A stretch of DNA of 64,000 bases from Tubiluchus corallicola (taxonomy: Eukaryota; Priapulida; Priapulimorpha; Priapulimorphida; Tubiluchidae), in the NCBI GenBank assembly GCA_030141605.1, contig JAQGDQ010000481.1:61219-125218 (forward strand). The letters run 5' to 3'. Position numbers and translations under genes: made by a program. Below the pieces are notes generated by a model. The model made no database searches and was not told the DNA's origin. It saw nothing but the letters and a program-made list of their open reading frames with translations. Each line of letters starts with the position of its first letter. The stretch's first letter is position 1. Shown piece by piece: positions 12,167 to 58,111 of the stretch.

Positions 12167-12760
12167 GTATATTATTATTATTATTATTATTATAATTCTT
12201 TATTTAAAATTTAAAATTGTACGCATATACAAATATTTACATCAATACATACAGGGACCCTCTATTTGCAGGGTATGGTTAAAAAACTTTGTAAATAAAA
12301 TAGCTGTTATATTCGCAAGACTTTTAAATACCAATAAATCAATATACCAATAAAAGAACAACTAAAATCAAATAGTACCATTTTACACAAATTTACACAA
12401 AACGACCTGTATAATATAAAAGTGACAGATATAATATAAAAGTTCAATATTTTATACTAAAGTTTGTAAAAACGAATCACAAACTAACTCAGAGAAAGCA
12501 ACTAGCAGGTTTTTGTCTCGAGAGGTATAAATTTTACTAATCTTTTGAAATTGTAGGCTATTTGCGAGCGCTAATCTTTTATTTTCGTCCACCAAAGTAC
12601 AATTAAAAAGCAAATGTTCAACTGTTTGTGCTTCCTCTGAGCATATACAGGCATTTTCGTGTATGTATCCAATTTTAAAAAGAAAATCTTGGAAGTTACC
12701 ATGTCCTTGTAAAATGCTACAAGACAGTTTACACGTATAGTAACACTATATAAGGTTTAT
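12167..12760 (-). pseudogene. Non-LTR retrotransposon ORF2 3' end
   Basis: The minus strand is open through ILQGHGNFQDFLFKIG, then CICSEEAQTVEHLLFNC. This is the Cys-Cys-His-Cys block found at the C-terminus of LINE ORF2 proteins. An AT-rich 3' UTR follows, then an (ATT)n tail that appears on + as the ATT run at 12167-12192. The upstream part is missing, as in a 5'-truncated insertion. Confidence 0.8.
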
Positions 12761-12769
12761 CAGAGGTTA

Positions 12770-13640
12770 ACATTCAGCTTACATGACGTCAGCATTTTAA
12801 TTTCATGGATAACGATGATGCATGTGCTGATTTAAACTTGTATTGCCTCCTCTTTTCTGTTATAAATTGGTTTCCTTTTAAACAGGTCACGTGACCGGTC
12901 TTTTACCTGTACACTTACCTGTAGATTGGAGTAACTCAGGCATTCACACACTGCAGTTACAGATTGTTTAGCGTCATTCATTGATTCGTTGTTATAATTT
13001 CATAATTACACTTATAGAAGATCACCATGTAAGTTGATTTATTAATTTCTTAAATCTCGAACCTTTGTTTATTAAAAAGATTAGATTAATTAGACTAGAG
13101 ATTAGATTTTATAATTTGCGTAAAACTTTGTTAAAGTTAATTAAATCAGTTTGGTTTAGATTTCACCGTAAAATTGAGCAAAATTATATAAAATTATCTG
13201 ATTTGTTTTCAGATTAAACGATACAAACTACACAATTATGTTGTTGGAGGTTTTTTACAAGAAGGTAGCACAATGCCCATCTAGAAAGTGATGCAGAGCT
13301 GCAGTGATGCATTATGAAAGTAGAAATCACTTTTCTGCTGAAAACTGTCAAAAATTTTTAAATGCTGATGCAACTCAGAAGTGCTACGCTGTGTTTTTTC
13401 TCTCGATTTTTTATCTCGTGTTGCTCTTCCTTCTAATGAAACTGACGCTGAGGATAGAAAGATCATAACTGGTACTGAAATGAGAGAGTAAATTGAGGTC
13501 ATCATCTAGTTGGGCAATGATGACTCATGCTCAAGAAAAGAGGGACAGCAAGAAGTTAATTAGAGAAAGCAGCGCTTACAGCGAACAGGTAAATTTTCTA
13601 CCTTTTCCCCCTGAAACCTTGTTAACTAGCAGAGGTAATT
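12770..13640. other. Stretch without recognisable feature
   Basis: This is AT-rich single-copy-looking DNA between the integrin gene and the membrane-protein gene. A good donor context (CACCAT then GTAAGT at about 13026) and an acceptor-like TTTTCAG near 13212 are visible, but joining them gives no open frame. It could hold an untranslated first exon of the downstream gene; this is not supported further. Confidence 0.3.
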
Positions 13641-13649
13641 AACATTACC

Positions 13650-14150
13650 TTTAAAGCAAAACTGGACCTAATCTTAAACTGCAGGTCAAAACAATCTACT
13701 CTTTAAAATATTGAAAGGAAACATACTATTTTTTCAAAAATAACTTACGTGAAAGAATTATTACCACCATTCGCTAGTTAGACGGGCACTGGCGCCTGCA
13801 TTTCGAAAACGCACATTGTTTCTGACCAACTACACACGTTCGACATGTTTGAAATTTGAATTTTTATCTTGAAACTTGCCTAGTTTTAGCACAACACACT
13901 GAATATCTTAGCACTGTAGTTCAATTTCCGTTTTCGCAAACACGTGCAATACGCTCGTGGAATATTTTTGCTGTTGAAAATTATGTTAGTTTGTGATGTC
14001 GTTAATAGTTGGTCTCGTCTGGTAATAACAGAGTTTTTGATCTGTTGTCTAATTATCAGAAACGCTTTGCAATTGTGTTAAAATGTATACTTTTTATCGT
14101 ACTTGAAAATGGGGCAGTATATGAAAAATCATCCTGTCTTCCTTTAATTA
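13650..14150 (-). mobile_element. Dispersed element F, inverted copy
   Basis: Reverse complement of the element at 4437-5252. It runs from CTTTAAAGCAAAACTGGACC at its left to TCATCCTGTCTTCCTTTAAT at its right, with some internal deletion. Confidence 0.7.
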
Positions 14151-14554
14151 CTAACAAAACTTATTTTGTTTAACAGTACACGTTTATAATAAGTGATAAT
14201 TATTAAATAATGTTAATTGCCAATTGCTGTACTATTTAAAGGAAGACCTGACAGCATACAGCTCCTTCCTCCGTTTCACAGTGACTTGTGTCACTTGTAA
14301 TATGACAATGTTTGTGACTAAATGTATATGTATATATTATTCACTGTGAAATTCAATATAATTACGTTTTCCTCCTTGTACTAAATACTTCCTTTAACTA
14401 CGTTTACAAACAAGACGGTACTTAACATGATTGTTTCTACATATATAATGCACAAAAGGGAAGTAAAGCTGACATAAAAGTAGGAGAGGCTGTTTGGGCA
14501 CATACAAATATCTTATTTTAAGTAGGTGAAGGAAAAATATTGACTCAATTAAGA

Positions 14555-14972
14555 AAAGTACGGTTGGCGCCCAGAAAATTTTTCAACTGCTAGGACGCCG
14601 GAGAAGCATTTTCGAAGAGAAAATATGGAGTTATACAGTTGTTAAAGGAAAGAACAATTGAAAGAAAAACTGCTTTATTCTCAAGATCAGTCTTTAATAC
14701 TTGTCAAATAGTCAAATGAAAAACAACATCTTTGCAATATGTAATACCGTACTCTCACTTCTGTACAAGCCGGTGTTAGAAATTCCAAAATTGAAAACAG
14801 CTGAACATCGGCACCGAGGCGCACGTGCGGCAGAGAGAGAGAGAGAGAGAGGGAAAGAGGAGGCAATATGTTCGCATAAAGCAAAAAAATGTTACCTCGG
14901 CACGAGGCCCGCCTGGAGGGTGAGGCCCCGGGGAAGTATCCCCACTTATCCCCCCCCCTGAGATAGGGCCTG
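14555..14972 (+). mobile_element. hAT-like MITE family I, copy 1
   Basis: It shares GGCGCCCAGAAAATTTTT, GAGTTATACAGTTGTTAAAG, a short (GA)n tract, GTTCGCATAAAGCAAAAAAA and GGGGAAGTATCCCCACTT with the well-delimited copy at 41865-42236. The right end GATAGGGCCTG matches the family TIR; the left TIR is degraded. Confidence 0.7.
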
Positions 14973-15033
14973 TCTATTAACCATGAGTCTATTAAGCGGC
15001 GCCTACTGTTCTTATGCTTTGTCAACTCAGATT

Positions 15034-15643
15034 AAGCCTGGATACAGGAGAATCCAGCAAACTGTCGTAAGTTACCTCTTTCTTAAGCCTGGATACGGAG
15101 AAGCCAGCAAACTGTCGTAAGTTACCTCTTTCTTAACCCTGGATACAGGAGAATCCAGCAACTGTCGTAAGTTACCCTTTCTTAAGCCTGGATACAGGAG
15201 AATCCAGCAAACTGTCATAAGTTACCTCTTTCTTAAGCTTGGATACAGGAGAATCCAGCAAACTGTCGTAAGTTACCTCTTTCTTAAGCCTGGATACAGG
15301 AGAATCCAGCAAACTGTCGTAAGTTACCTCTTTCTTAAGCTTGGATACAGGAGAATCCAGCAAACTGTCGTAAGTTACCTCTTTCTTAACCCTGGATACA
15401 GGAGAATCCAGCAAACTGTCGTAAGTTACCTCTTTCTTAAGCCTGGATACAGGAGAATCCAGCAAACTGTCGTAAGTTACCTCTTTCTTAAGCCTGGATA
15501 CAGGAGAATCCAGCAAACTGTCGTAAGTTACCTCTTTCTTAAGCCTGGATACAGGAGAATCCAGCAAACTGTCGTAAGTTACCTCTTTCTTAAGCCTGGA
15601 TACAGGAGAATCCAGCAAACTGTCGTAAGTTACCTCTTTCTTA
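15034..15643. repeat. 51-bp minisatellite, about 12 copies
   Basis: The unit contains TTAAGCCTGGATACAGGAGA, ATCCAGCAAACTGTCGTAAG and TTACCTCTTTC. Because 51 is divisible by three, a 148-codon minus-strand frame stays open, but there is no sign that it is a gene. Confidence 0.95.
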
Positions 15644-15964
15644 AGCCAAGCTGAGAGTAAAGAGAACCTGTCACATTATGTTAAAAGCAGTAGATTATGT
15701 TAAATAATTATGTTGATAGATGCTGGTGCGATGAAGCCAGGTAAGGAATGGTGTCACGTGATTACGTGATCCAGGAATTGAGGCGTCGGGAAATGATATA
15801 ATTATGGTGTAATTTTGTGCTTTAATTCGTAGCTTTGATTCACCCTATTGCCCCAATATTGGCCCCTATTGGCCCAATATAAACACACTTATGCTATTGT
15901 TGTTATGTTTGTTTATATATTTTTCTTTTTGTTATTGCTTTCTTTTGATTAGTTTATTTAAGTA

Positions 15965-16443
15965 CCGTATTTTCCCGTGTATAAGAGACCCTTTTTTGCT
16001 CAGAATTTTCACTTTAAAAATAGGGGGTCTCTTATACATGGGAGTAAGTCTTTTCAATAAGATGCATAAATTGTGACACTAATGATTTTAAAGAAATAAG
16101 TGCTCTACAACTGTTTTATTTCGAATAATTATAGTTTCCTTTCAATAAATCTTCTCCATGGCTAGAGGTCATTATTAAATCTTTCAAGAAGTGTGGCATC
16201 TCCAATTGGACGGCACAGAGGACAATGCCATTTTTGAGCAGAGTGACTCCTCTGATGATGAACTGGCTGGAATTGCTGAAGGTCTGACTCCAGTTGATAT
16301 TTTTGATGAGAGTGATGAGGAATTTAATGATTTCTATGATGAATAAAGTTATTCATTAACAAAAAACTTTTTTCCAGAATTTTTGCCTAAAAATTGAAGG
16401 GGTCTCTTATACACAAGGGTCTCTTATACATGGGAAAATACGG
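15965..16443 (+). mobile_element. Tigger/pogo-like derivative with transposase tail remnant
   Basis: Terminal inverted repeats start CCGTATTTTCCCGTGTATAA on the left and end TTATACATGGGAAAATACGG on the right, and each end is flanked by TA. Inside, a + frame ending at 16345 reads DNAIFEQSDSSDDELAGIAE and later FDESDEEFNDFYDE before a stop. This acidic C-terminal tail is typical of pogo/Tigger transposases. The catalytic DDE and DNA-binding parts are gone, so this is an internal-deletion derivative. Confidence 0.82.
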
Positions 16444-16739
16444 TAATTCACAATAATTGCATCTGTGTCATTAATTCTTTTTTCTGTCATCAATATTAAA
16501 TTATAAGGGGTGAGTGACTACCTATGGTGTTTCCTCGCCCCATCTCCACGGATAAAGTTATTTTTTCGTAAAATGGAAATTTGTGACACATTTTTAGAAA
16601 ATAAATGTCTATGTCTATAGATCAGAATAAATATCTATATTAATTAGATTATGATTGTGAATGCCAGAAAGTTCATCAACTGTTGCAGTTTGTGTTACAA
16701 CAGTTGTTATACATTGCGGGTCATGAGTTTGAGACAGAA

Positions 16740-16825
16740 AGGACACGCTGGAAAATTATGAACCAGTTGGGGCTTGAACCCGAGACTTTGGATTAGATCG
16801 CCCATGCTGTGCCACCCGAGCGGCC
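16740..16825 (-). mobile_element. tRNA-like SINE head (minus)
   Basis: The minus strand contains GGGTGGCACAGCATGG (box A-like) and TCTCGGGTTCAAGCCCC (box B-like). It abuts another tRNA-like head in the opposite orientation. Confidence 0.5.
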
Positions 16826-16960
16826 AGTTCAGCATAGCAGAACAAGCCTGGGATTTCTTCCTTGTGGCACGCAGTCGGGTTCAATTCCCGGCTTGTTCAC
16901 AATTTTTCAGCATGTTCTTTCATTGTTCAGTTCATTAAAAGTAATGGTAAGAGTTGTTGT
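16826..16960 (+). mobile_element. tRNA-like SINE head (plus)
   Basis: The plus strand carries TCGGGTTCAATTCCCGGCTT (box B-like), then ATTTTTCAGCATG. A similar block occurs at about 4025-4135 (CGGTTCAAATCCCG then ATTTTTCAGTGTC), so it is a dispersed repeat. Confidence 0.5.
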
Positions 16961-16969
16961 GAAATAATC

Positions 16970-17755
16970 CACAATGGTTTTTGTACTGGACAGTGCTGCC
17001 CTCTGAGGCCAGCAAGCAGTTACCTCAACTTACCTGTCAGGTGTTTTCATGGTTGATGACTTTAGGTACCTGGCTTTGTGAAATACTGCAGACACTTGGC
17101 CTTGATATGTTGGGTCTGGTCACATGTAGTTTATAGATTTGTGTCTTGTTAACTGAATTGTTGTTTCCTGCTGTCTGCAGTTGCAATTGGTGTTTATTGT
17201 CTGTCACAGTTTTCTAATGGTGCTTTAATGTTGTGGGAAGGATGTGAGTTGCTTTTATTTAATGTAATAATTCTTGCAGTTTTGATTAGCTACTGAAATT
17301 AACTGTATATGTGAAATGTTACTTTTTGTAATTTTTTATGTATATACTAAATTGAAGTTATTATTTCCGTAAAATATGCAGCAGTTGATTTATTTACATT
17401 TCTATATTTTTAAATAGTTGTAAATATGTTCGATTTTATTCGTCGTTACTTTCCATTACTGCACAGTAGTTTAGATTTCACTGATGCATTTGCCTTTAGC
17501 AGTGTAAGTTTTTATTAACTAACACTGATGGATCATCTCTGTAAAGTCTTTTAATGGCAGATAAAGATTATTATATATATATTTAACAGAATAAACAACT
17601 AATGTACACACTTATGTTTGGATTGGAGTGTTTGAGCATTCTTCGTCATTCTTGATGAAATGGTGCTACAGTTTATGAATATTTTGGCATTCACAGTCAA
17701 AATGTAATTAATGATAATTAGTAAAATTACTTTATCAGTTTTCATTTGGTTACAG
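16970..17755. other. Stretch upstream of membrane-protein exon, no gene seen
   Basis: AT-rich DNA with no repeat I recognise. A segment at about 17200-17270 is bounded by a good acceptor (CTGTCTGCAG) and donor (GTGAGT) and is open in one frame. Joining it to the exon at 17756 makes TAA at the junction, so it is not accepted as a coding exon. Confidence 0.3.
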
Positions 17756-21443
<3,688 letters not shown>

Positions 21444-21559
21444 AGCTGTAACTTCCCTGTTTTAAACCTAACATATGTTATTCAAGTCAGACGATATACA
21501 GTGAAACCTTTTAATAATGCCAATTTTGCTACAGCCCAAATTTTTATTTTCTTTAAACA

Positions 21560-21565
21560 AATAAA
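21560..21565 (+). promoter_or_regulatory. Candidate poly(A) signal of membrane-protein gene
   Basis: An AATAAA hexamer lies about 117 bp after the stop at 21443 in AT-rich sequence. It is the first canonical signal downstream. Confidence 0.5.
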
Positions 21566-21699
21566 ATGTTTCGTGGGTTGCTTCCCACATTGTCATTGGA
21601 AACAACTGTAAGTCAAAATAAGGTATCAACATTTATTACAGTATTCCCCGCACTTCTATCTGCAGCTAACAGCATAAGTTCTTCTACTTCTAAAGATAG

Positions 21700-22575
21700 A
21701 TTTGGTTAAAGTTCTTGAACATCTTTATTTATCTTAGGTATCCAAGTTGCTTTAGGTTTGTCGGGTGGTTTTTTTGCAAGGTTTTAAGGCTTCTTTTACG
21801 ACGATTCTTGCTGTTGCTTCATTTAGTAACCTTAGAAGATGTTCTATCCATCTTAATCGTTGGATCTTGACCTTTGAGCTAAATTTATTTTGCTCTGGCG
21901 TATATTCATTTTTGATTATGTATGGCCATCTTATCTTTAAAACTTTCCTAAGAAGAGTTCTATGAAATGTGTCAATCTACTTTTCTTGAGTAATCGTTTA
22001 ACCTAAAGTTTCACTGCTGTACATAAGTACGCTGGAAATGAAAGCATTTGTAGCAGACTTAGCATTCTTTTTGTTAATCTTACTTATCGTGCACGAGGCG
22101 CCATCTGTGACGTGAATGTAAAGCTTTTGGTTTTGGCCAGCTTTTCTGTTTGTTACCTGCTAGTCACCTGTCTGTCATTACACACCTGTGCTCTGAACAG
22201 TCAGGTTAATCCACTTATGGGAGCTGTTGAACATTTATGTTATACTGGACATACTAATTATGTTAATAAAGCATTCAGTGGTATTAACCTCTGTTTACAG
22301 TGTTTTCTGTGACTACAGCATTAAATAATCGAAGTCTTATGTTAAGACTTAATTTTTTGCTAGTTAATACATTCTTGTGCTGAAGAAATGCATGTATTGT
22401 TTGTTGCTTTCTGCTTTTAATATCATCTTCGATGCTTAGAAAAGTACCCATGTACTTGCACTTTTCCAAGACTGATTACCATCTCTTGCAATAATATGTT
22501 CTTCTGTTTTTGGCTGGTTTACTTGAAGATTTCTTTTCTTTAGTTTTTTTGGAAAATCCCTTTTCAACATTTCAT
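21700..22575 (-). pseudogene. Non-LTR retrotransposon reverse-transcriptase fragment
   Basis: The minus strand encodes, with frameshifts and a gap, RT palm-to-thumb motifs: NLQVNQPKTEEHIIARDG, KCKYMGTFLSIEDDI, a thumb segment, and RLRWIEHLLRL further on. These match the N-x-x-KTE, YLG-x-x-L and RRLRWxxH signatures of LINE RTs. The middle (about 22090-22300) is interrupted by unrelated sequence. It is a decayed copy. Confidence 0.78.
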
Positions 22576-22585
22576 CATCATCATC

Positions 22586-23200
22586 ATCATCATCATCTTC
22601 TCTGGAGTCACACATCGTTTGACATGACCCTCCTGATCACTTTACTCCATGCTGCCCTGTCACCCGCAAGCTCCCGTGTCTCTGTATTTTTGATATCTAA
22701 TGGTGTGTTGATAAGATCTTTTTGGATGAAATTGATGTAAGTCAGCAGCTGTCCTCCTCTTTATCATCATCATCATCTTCTCTGGAGTCACCCGTCGTTT
22801 GACATGAGCCTCCTGATCACTTTACTCCATGCTGCCCTGTCACCCTCAACCTCCCATGTCTCTGTATTTTTGATATCTAATGGTGGGTTGATAAGATCTT
22901 TTTTGGATGAAATTGATGTAAGTCAGCAGCTGTCCTCCTTGTGGTTTCTTTTCTTTCTGCAGTGCTTCTTATAAAGCTAACTTTAATGGACTCTCATCTG
23001 TGCAGTCGTATAACATGTTCTATCCATCTTAGTCTTCTCCTTTTGATTTTACTTTCCATTCTTCTGCCTTGACGTTATTGTACAGATCCTGGTTTGATAT
23101 TTTCTTTGGCCATTTTATTCCTAGAATTTTCCTATAGTTTCTTCTTTGGAATGCATCAATTTCTGATTCGTAATATGCTTCAATTGTCCGTAATTCGTAT
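22586..23200 (-). pseudogene. Second LINE RT fragment with internal duplication
   Basis: Minus-strand translation of the part at about 22955-23200 gives FQRRNYRKILGIKWPKKISN and later RRRLRWIEHVIRLH, which is the C-terminal RT region. The adjoining block (CTTCTCTGGAGTCAC to GTCAGCAGCTGTCCTCCT) is present twice, at about 22597-22760 and 22780-22942. Confidence 0.7.
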
Positions 23201-23379
23201 GATCATATACTTAGGTAATAAGGAAAATCTTTGGAATTAACATCATTCGCTGTGATTTGTTAGCTTAATCAAGTTATCTTAATTTTACATACTATTAACA
23301 AATAATAGTCTTTCTATCTTTTATATCATCCCATATATGAGCTTCATTCATTACATCATTCCATTTTAAGCACTAATGT

Positions 23380-23605
23380 TTTTTTATCACGATTCACTTT
23401 AAATCTTCGTGGGACAATCTAACAAGCCCTGCTTTTTGATTGCCCGCAACACATTTACCTTCGTGTATAAGTGAACAGTGTGTGAGGCTTTTCCTGTGCA
23501 GTATTTCTTATTTGTATTATATCCATTGTAGGCCCTTTCACTAGATATTGTACATGAAACTATTGTAACTGTGTAATGAGAAATAAATGACTTATGACTT
23601 ATTTA
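23380..23605 (+). mobile_element. Retrotransposon 3' end with GACTTAT tail, copy 2
   Basis: Close relative of 1676-1940. It shares GATTGCCCGCAACACATTTA and ends AATAAATGACTTATGACTTA. Confidence 0.6.
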
Positions 23606-24065
23606 TGACTTGACTGCAACTACCACCCATGACCAGCCCAGGTGGAAGATGGATATTCCATAAAAGTATTTTGTAACTACAGCCCTCCATCCTGCTGTTT
23701 AGGTCCTGATGCTGACGGATGTCATGGAGGGTGGAATTAGATAAATGCAATTTTCTTCTTGTAGTTTGGAAATTTGCAATACATGCATCATTCACTGACT
23801 GGGTGCTGCTTACTATCGATAGTCTCAGCAGGACCAGAACCTATTTTATTATCAAGGATAATTTTCTTGATTCAGTATTTTGCACTAGGCAGTATAATTT
23901 TGTAGTTGCATGCTCCAACTACTATATTATTGATAAAATTTAAATTTATCATTTTTTCTTTTATCAATTTGATAAACATACATTTAAAACTGTAGCTGAC
24001 GGTCTTGATCAAAAACAAGAACTATTGTGAAAAGCTATTAAATTTTACTATAATTTATTATATTG

Positions 24066-24390
24066 TTATATTTTTTTATATCTTGTTTTATTATGTTGTT
24101 ATATATTGTTATATTTTATAAATACATTACTGTTTTATTAATATATTACTGATACAATACTGATTATTATACGTACTACTGTATCTAATTATGTTGTTAT
24201 ATATTGTTATTTTTTATAAATACATTACTGTTTTATTAATATATTACTGATACAATACTGATTATTATACGTACTACTGTATCTAATTATGTTGTTATAT
24301 ATTGTTATTTTTTATTAATACATTACTATTTTATTAATATATTACTGATACAATACTGATTATTATACGTACTACTGTATCTAATTAATT
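24066..24390. repeat. AT-rich tandem repeat, about 117 bp, three copies
   Basis: Each unit contains TACTGATACAATACTGATTA and TTATACGTACTACTGTATCT. It lies between the membrane-protein gene and the NRF gene. Confidence 0.85.
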
Positions 24391-25319
24391 TTGTACATAC
24401 AGCAATACCATTGTTTGATACTTTTATTGCTCAGACAGTTTTGCACATTGGAATGAAATATTTTTAAATTAATATATGTATCATTTATGTAAATAATTTT
24501 TCTTTTTAGTTAACTTCCTCTTTACTCTTTCATAACTTATAATGGTGTTTTTTACCTATGTTATTAATTTTTTCTTATCCTTCTCTATATGTATGTGTTT
24601 TTTAAATAGGCTAAGACTATGCATGTTTACGAGCTGAAACAAGACACTATACAAAATAAATAACATTTTGTTTTTGCTATCTTAATATTCAATTATTTGT
24701 AAATATGTAAATTTTGAAAATAAACGCCATGTATCGTAGTTTATTAATTTCCAGTAATTTTAAAATTATTCTAGTTTTTTTGTATTTTTGGTTACAGATG
24801 GCGCTGCTGCCACTATTCAATCAGTCGTATACGAAATGATACATTGTAGATACTTGACTGGTATGCCGGCTCATGTATACGTTTCTTATATGCAATATAC
24901 TTTTACTTTGCGTTCGTAAACATTAAACAGTACTGTAACACTTATGCAACCGTGCTTGATGCGCAACGGAAGATGCCTGCCCTTGCACAAATTGTGGTTA
25001 GTTTCTGACGTAAGCAACAGCACCCTTTGTATGAGTTTGTATTTTAGTGGATAGATGGCGCTACGGGCGTCGAGAGTGTTGTAAACAGTAATCAACATAT
25101 AGTCACATACATACATGAACAATTTTTTTAAATACAAGTTATGAGTACTGTATTTACAAAATCACTGCTTTTTCATATTTGTATTTTATATTTTAATAAA
25201 AATGAAGTTAAAACACACGTTATTCCGGATTCAACACCTGAGATGGCCTATACGCGATAGAGACACTAGGCGGCGCATTGTTTGAAATTTGAAACTGATA
25301 GCTAGACTGCCACGAAGAT

Positions 25320-25440
25320 AGAAGACAGAAACTCAGTAACTGTGGAGAAATTCAAACTGAAAATCACGTTTTGTTGGACTGCCATTTAACAGGGAAACTA
25401 CAAGAAGATTCAACAATTTAAGCTTTACGTTCTTAACGTC
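25320..25440 (+). pseudogene. LINE zinc-knuckle fragment
   Basis: The plus frame reads CGEIQTENHVLLDCHLTG, the C-x-x-E...H...C block found near the C-terminus of LINE ORF2 proteins. A related fragment is at 60640-61010 (CGDIQTEKHV). Confidence 0.6.
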
Positions 25441-25788
25441 TAATATGAATAGCAGTTTGGTATTTGAGATTTGTTTGAACATTTTAAAAGCTTATGAACA
25501 AGAAAACACGCTAATTTTGCAAGCACAATAATGAAGTTTTACAATTCTGTAAAATTCTTTAAACTCATTTACATTGTTTCTTTCTACATTGTTGAATCAT
25601 TTTCTGGTTTGAGCTCAGTCATTGTCATATATTCATAACTTTTTTCACTGACACCAAATGAAAATTTGTTATTGTGAATTTATGTAACCTTTGCATAATG
25701 TTGTTGTTTTCTGAAAAGTAGAAAATTTTAGAGTATGAAATGTTTCAATTCTGCTATCCCTGTCAAAGATTGTAATATCGTCAATAAA

Positions 25789-26170
25789 ATGCTGCTGTTG
25801 TTGTTGCTGCTGCTGCTGCCACTGCTGCAGCTGCTACTACTGCTGCTACTGCTGCTGCTACAACTACTGCTGCTGCTGCTACTACTACTGCTACTGCTGT
25901 TGCCACCACAGCTACTGCTGCTGCTGCCACTGCTACTACTGTTTCTGTAATGCATTCGCTAGTGCGTGTCTATCTAGCGAATGGCGAAATGCATGTAACA
26001 GCAAAGAACTAGTGGCGCGGACGTGAAATTGTGTTTGTGTGATAATAATTCTTTCACGTAAGTCATTCTTTGATAATAGTATGTTTCCTTTCAATATTTT
26101 AACGAGTAGATTGTTTTGACCTGCAGTTTAAGATTGGGTCCGGTTTTGCGATTGTGTTTCAGAATTTCAT
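25789..26170 (+). mobile_element. (CTG)n array joined to element F 3' fragment
   Basis: An interrupted CTG/CTA array at 25789-25950 runs directly into an F fragment (GCTAGTGCGTGTC, ACTAGTGGCGCGGACGTGAA, ending GGGTCCGGTTTTGC). The same arrangement occurs at 32402-32912, so this is a truncated F subfamily with a CTG array at its 5' side. Confidence 0.7.
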
Positions 26171-27333
26171 GTCTGGTAAATTCAATGTCTTGACATCTGT
26201 TAGTTCAAGCATATCGTTAGTCCATGCAATCACGTGACATAGTTTATACTCTTTTTGTCAATAAATTGAATTTTTTAATTTGTTTAACTCTATCTTACAT
26301 AGCTGTACTCTTTCAAAAATATTATTTTGTTACGCCGCCTTAAGGCGTTTTAACGAATGACAAACGTAACGTATCATTTTATATAATTTATAAACCACTT
26401 CATTTCTAGTAACCGTTTTCTCATTACGAGTTTTCAAAACTTTCCACTTGCTTTTCTACTTCGCCTAGCTTCCTTTTCTAGCAAATTCTACATAAAGATT
26501 CTTCTTTACAAACAAAATTCCGAATTGATTGGATTCTGTTTGTACAATTACTAGGTAGGTTGCCCTACACGTGATAAGCACGTGTACTTTACACTAATAA
26601 TTGCCATAACTAATCTAAGCTATGGCCTGGGAGCGGATATTTTATGCAGAACCTAGACATATTGACATCTGAAATGCTCCATCTTCACAAGTTGTGTTGA
26701 TAACTTCACAAAAGTGATACGTTTCTTGTGTTAAAGCAAAACTGCAATCTAACAAACTTCAGTGCAGTTACTACGTGAGCTATAACAACAGGAATTGATT
26801 GACTGGCCCACGTGTATGGCCAGCGGAGAGTAAAGAACTTTTACAGAACTTTACGGAAAACCAGTGTTGAACTTCAGACCAGAAATTTGGACCTATTTTT
26901 CATAGCGGGAAACACTAAAGATAGCCACTGATTAAAATTACTTCAACAAACAGCCAAAATCGTTCTCATTCGTGTTACATTCGTTTACCGTATTACAATC
27001 CGTACCCAATAATTACTCGTAATTTTTCGACGCGCCTTAACAGTTGATTGTAACACGTGGAAAACCATTTTGCAACTAAACTGTGCAGAAAATGTACAGT
27101 AGTTGTTTAGTACAGCAACCGATAATTATGGGAAGTAACTGATCTGTTATTAATAAGATACCCATCCTAAATGTGTAAACAAGTGACTCCGTAAACAGTA
27201 AACAAACCAAGAGTTCGCCTCGATCGCTGATGGTGTAAAGGTTGGATCAGTTGACCAGTTTCCAGTACAAGACCGTCATAAGATAATCAGTGATACTTGA
27301 TACACGTTTAGATAGAAATTATAACAAAGTAGA

Positions 27334-57666
<30,333 letters not shown>

Positions 57667-58111
57667 ATGTGTTCCCCGAAACTGCGAAGAAACTTTGCGA
57701 AATGCTGGTAATAGTGGCTCCTACCATGATACTGTTTCTCGCTCAGTTTGGTATCAGCTTAAGCAACATTAGACCTGTTCTGTTCCTGGCTGACAGGTTC
57801 CTCCGCAACGGCATAATACTCGTCAGTAGTTTTAAGATGGGTTAAAGTAAAATAGTTTAATAATGTCAGTGATCTTATATAACAATATTTGTCATTGTGG
57901 AGAAAACGCTGGCTTCTCTTGGTGGAGAACATTCAGTAGGATCTGCAGTGAAAAGAAAAGCAAAGAAATGAAGGTGGACAAGTAAAAACAAGACTAACGA
58001 CAACAATGAGATAGTCATTAGTCATTAGTCCTTTATTCAATCCGTGTTAAGGTTTAGTATAATCAAGCTTTCTACTGATTAGTGCCTTAACCTGAAATGC
58101 GGAAGTATTGG

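Noticed and set aside
15172-15618. 148-residue minus ORF of LDSPVSRLKKEVTYDSL repeats
   Set aside because: It is a 51-bp non-coding-looking minisatellite; there is no signal, no splice context and no conservation of codon positions over others.
15034-15643. CRISPR-like appearance of regularly repeated sequence
   Set aside because: Units are contiguous with no unique spacers, in a eukaryotic genome; it is a minisatellite.
17200-17270. Candidate exon with good splice sites just upstream of the membrane exon
   Set aside because: Joining it in its open frame to 17756 creates TAA at the junction.
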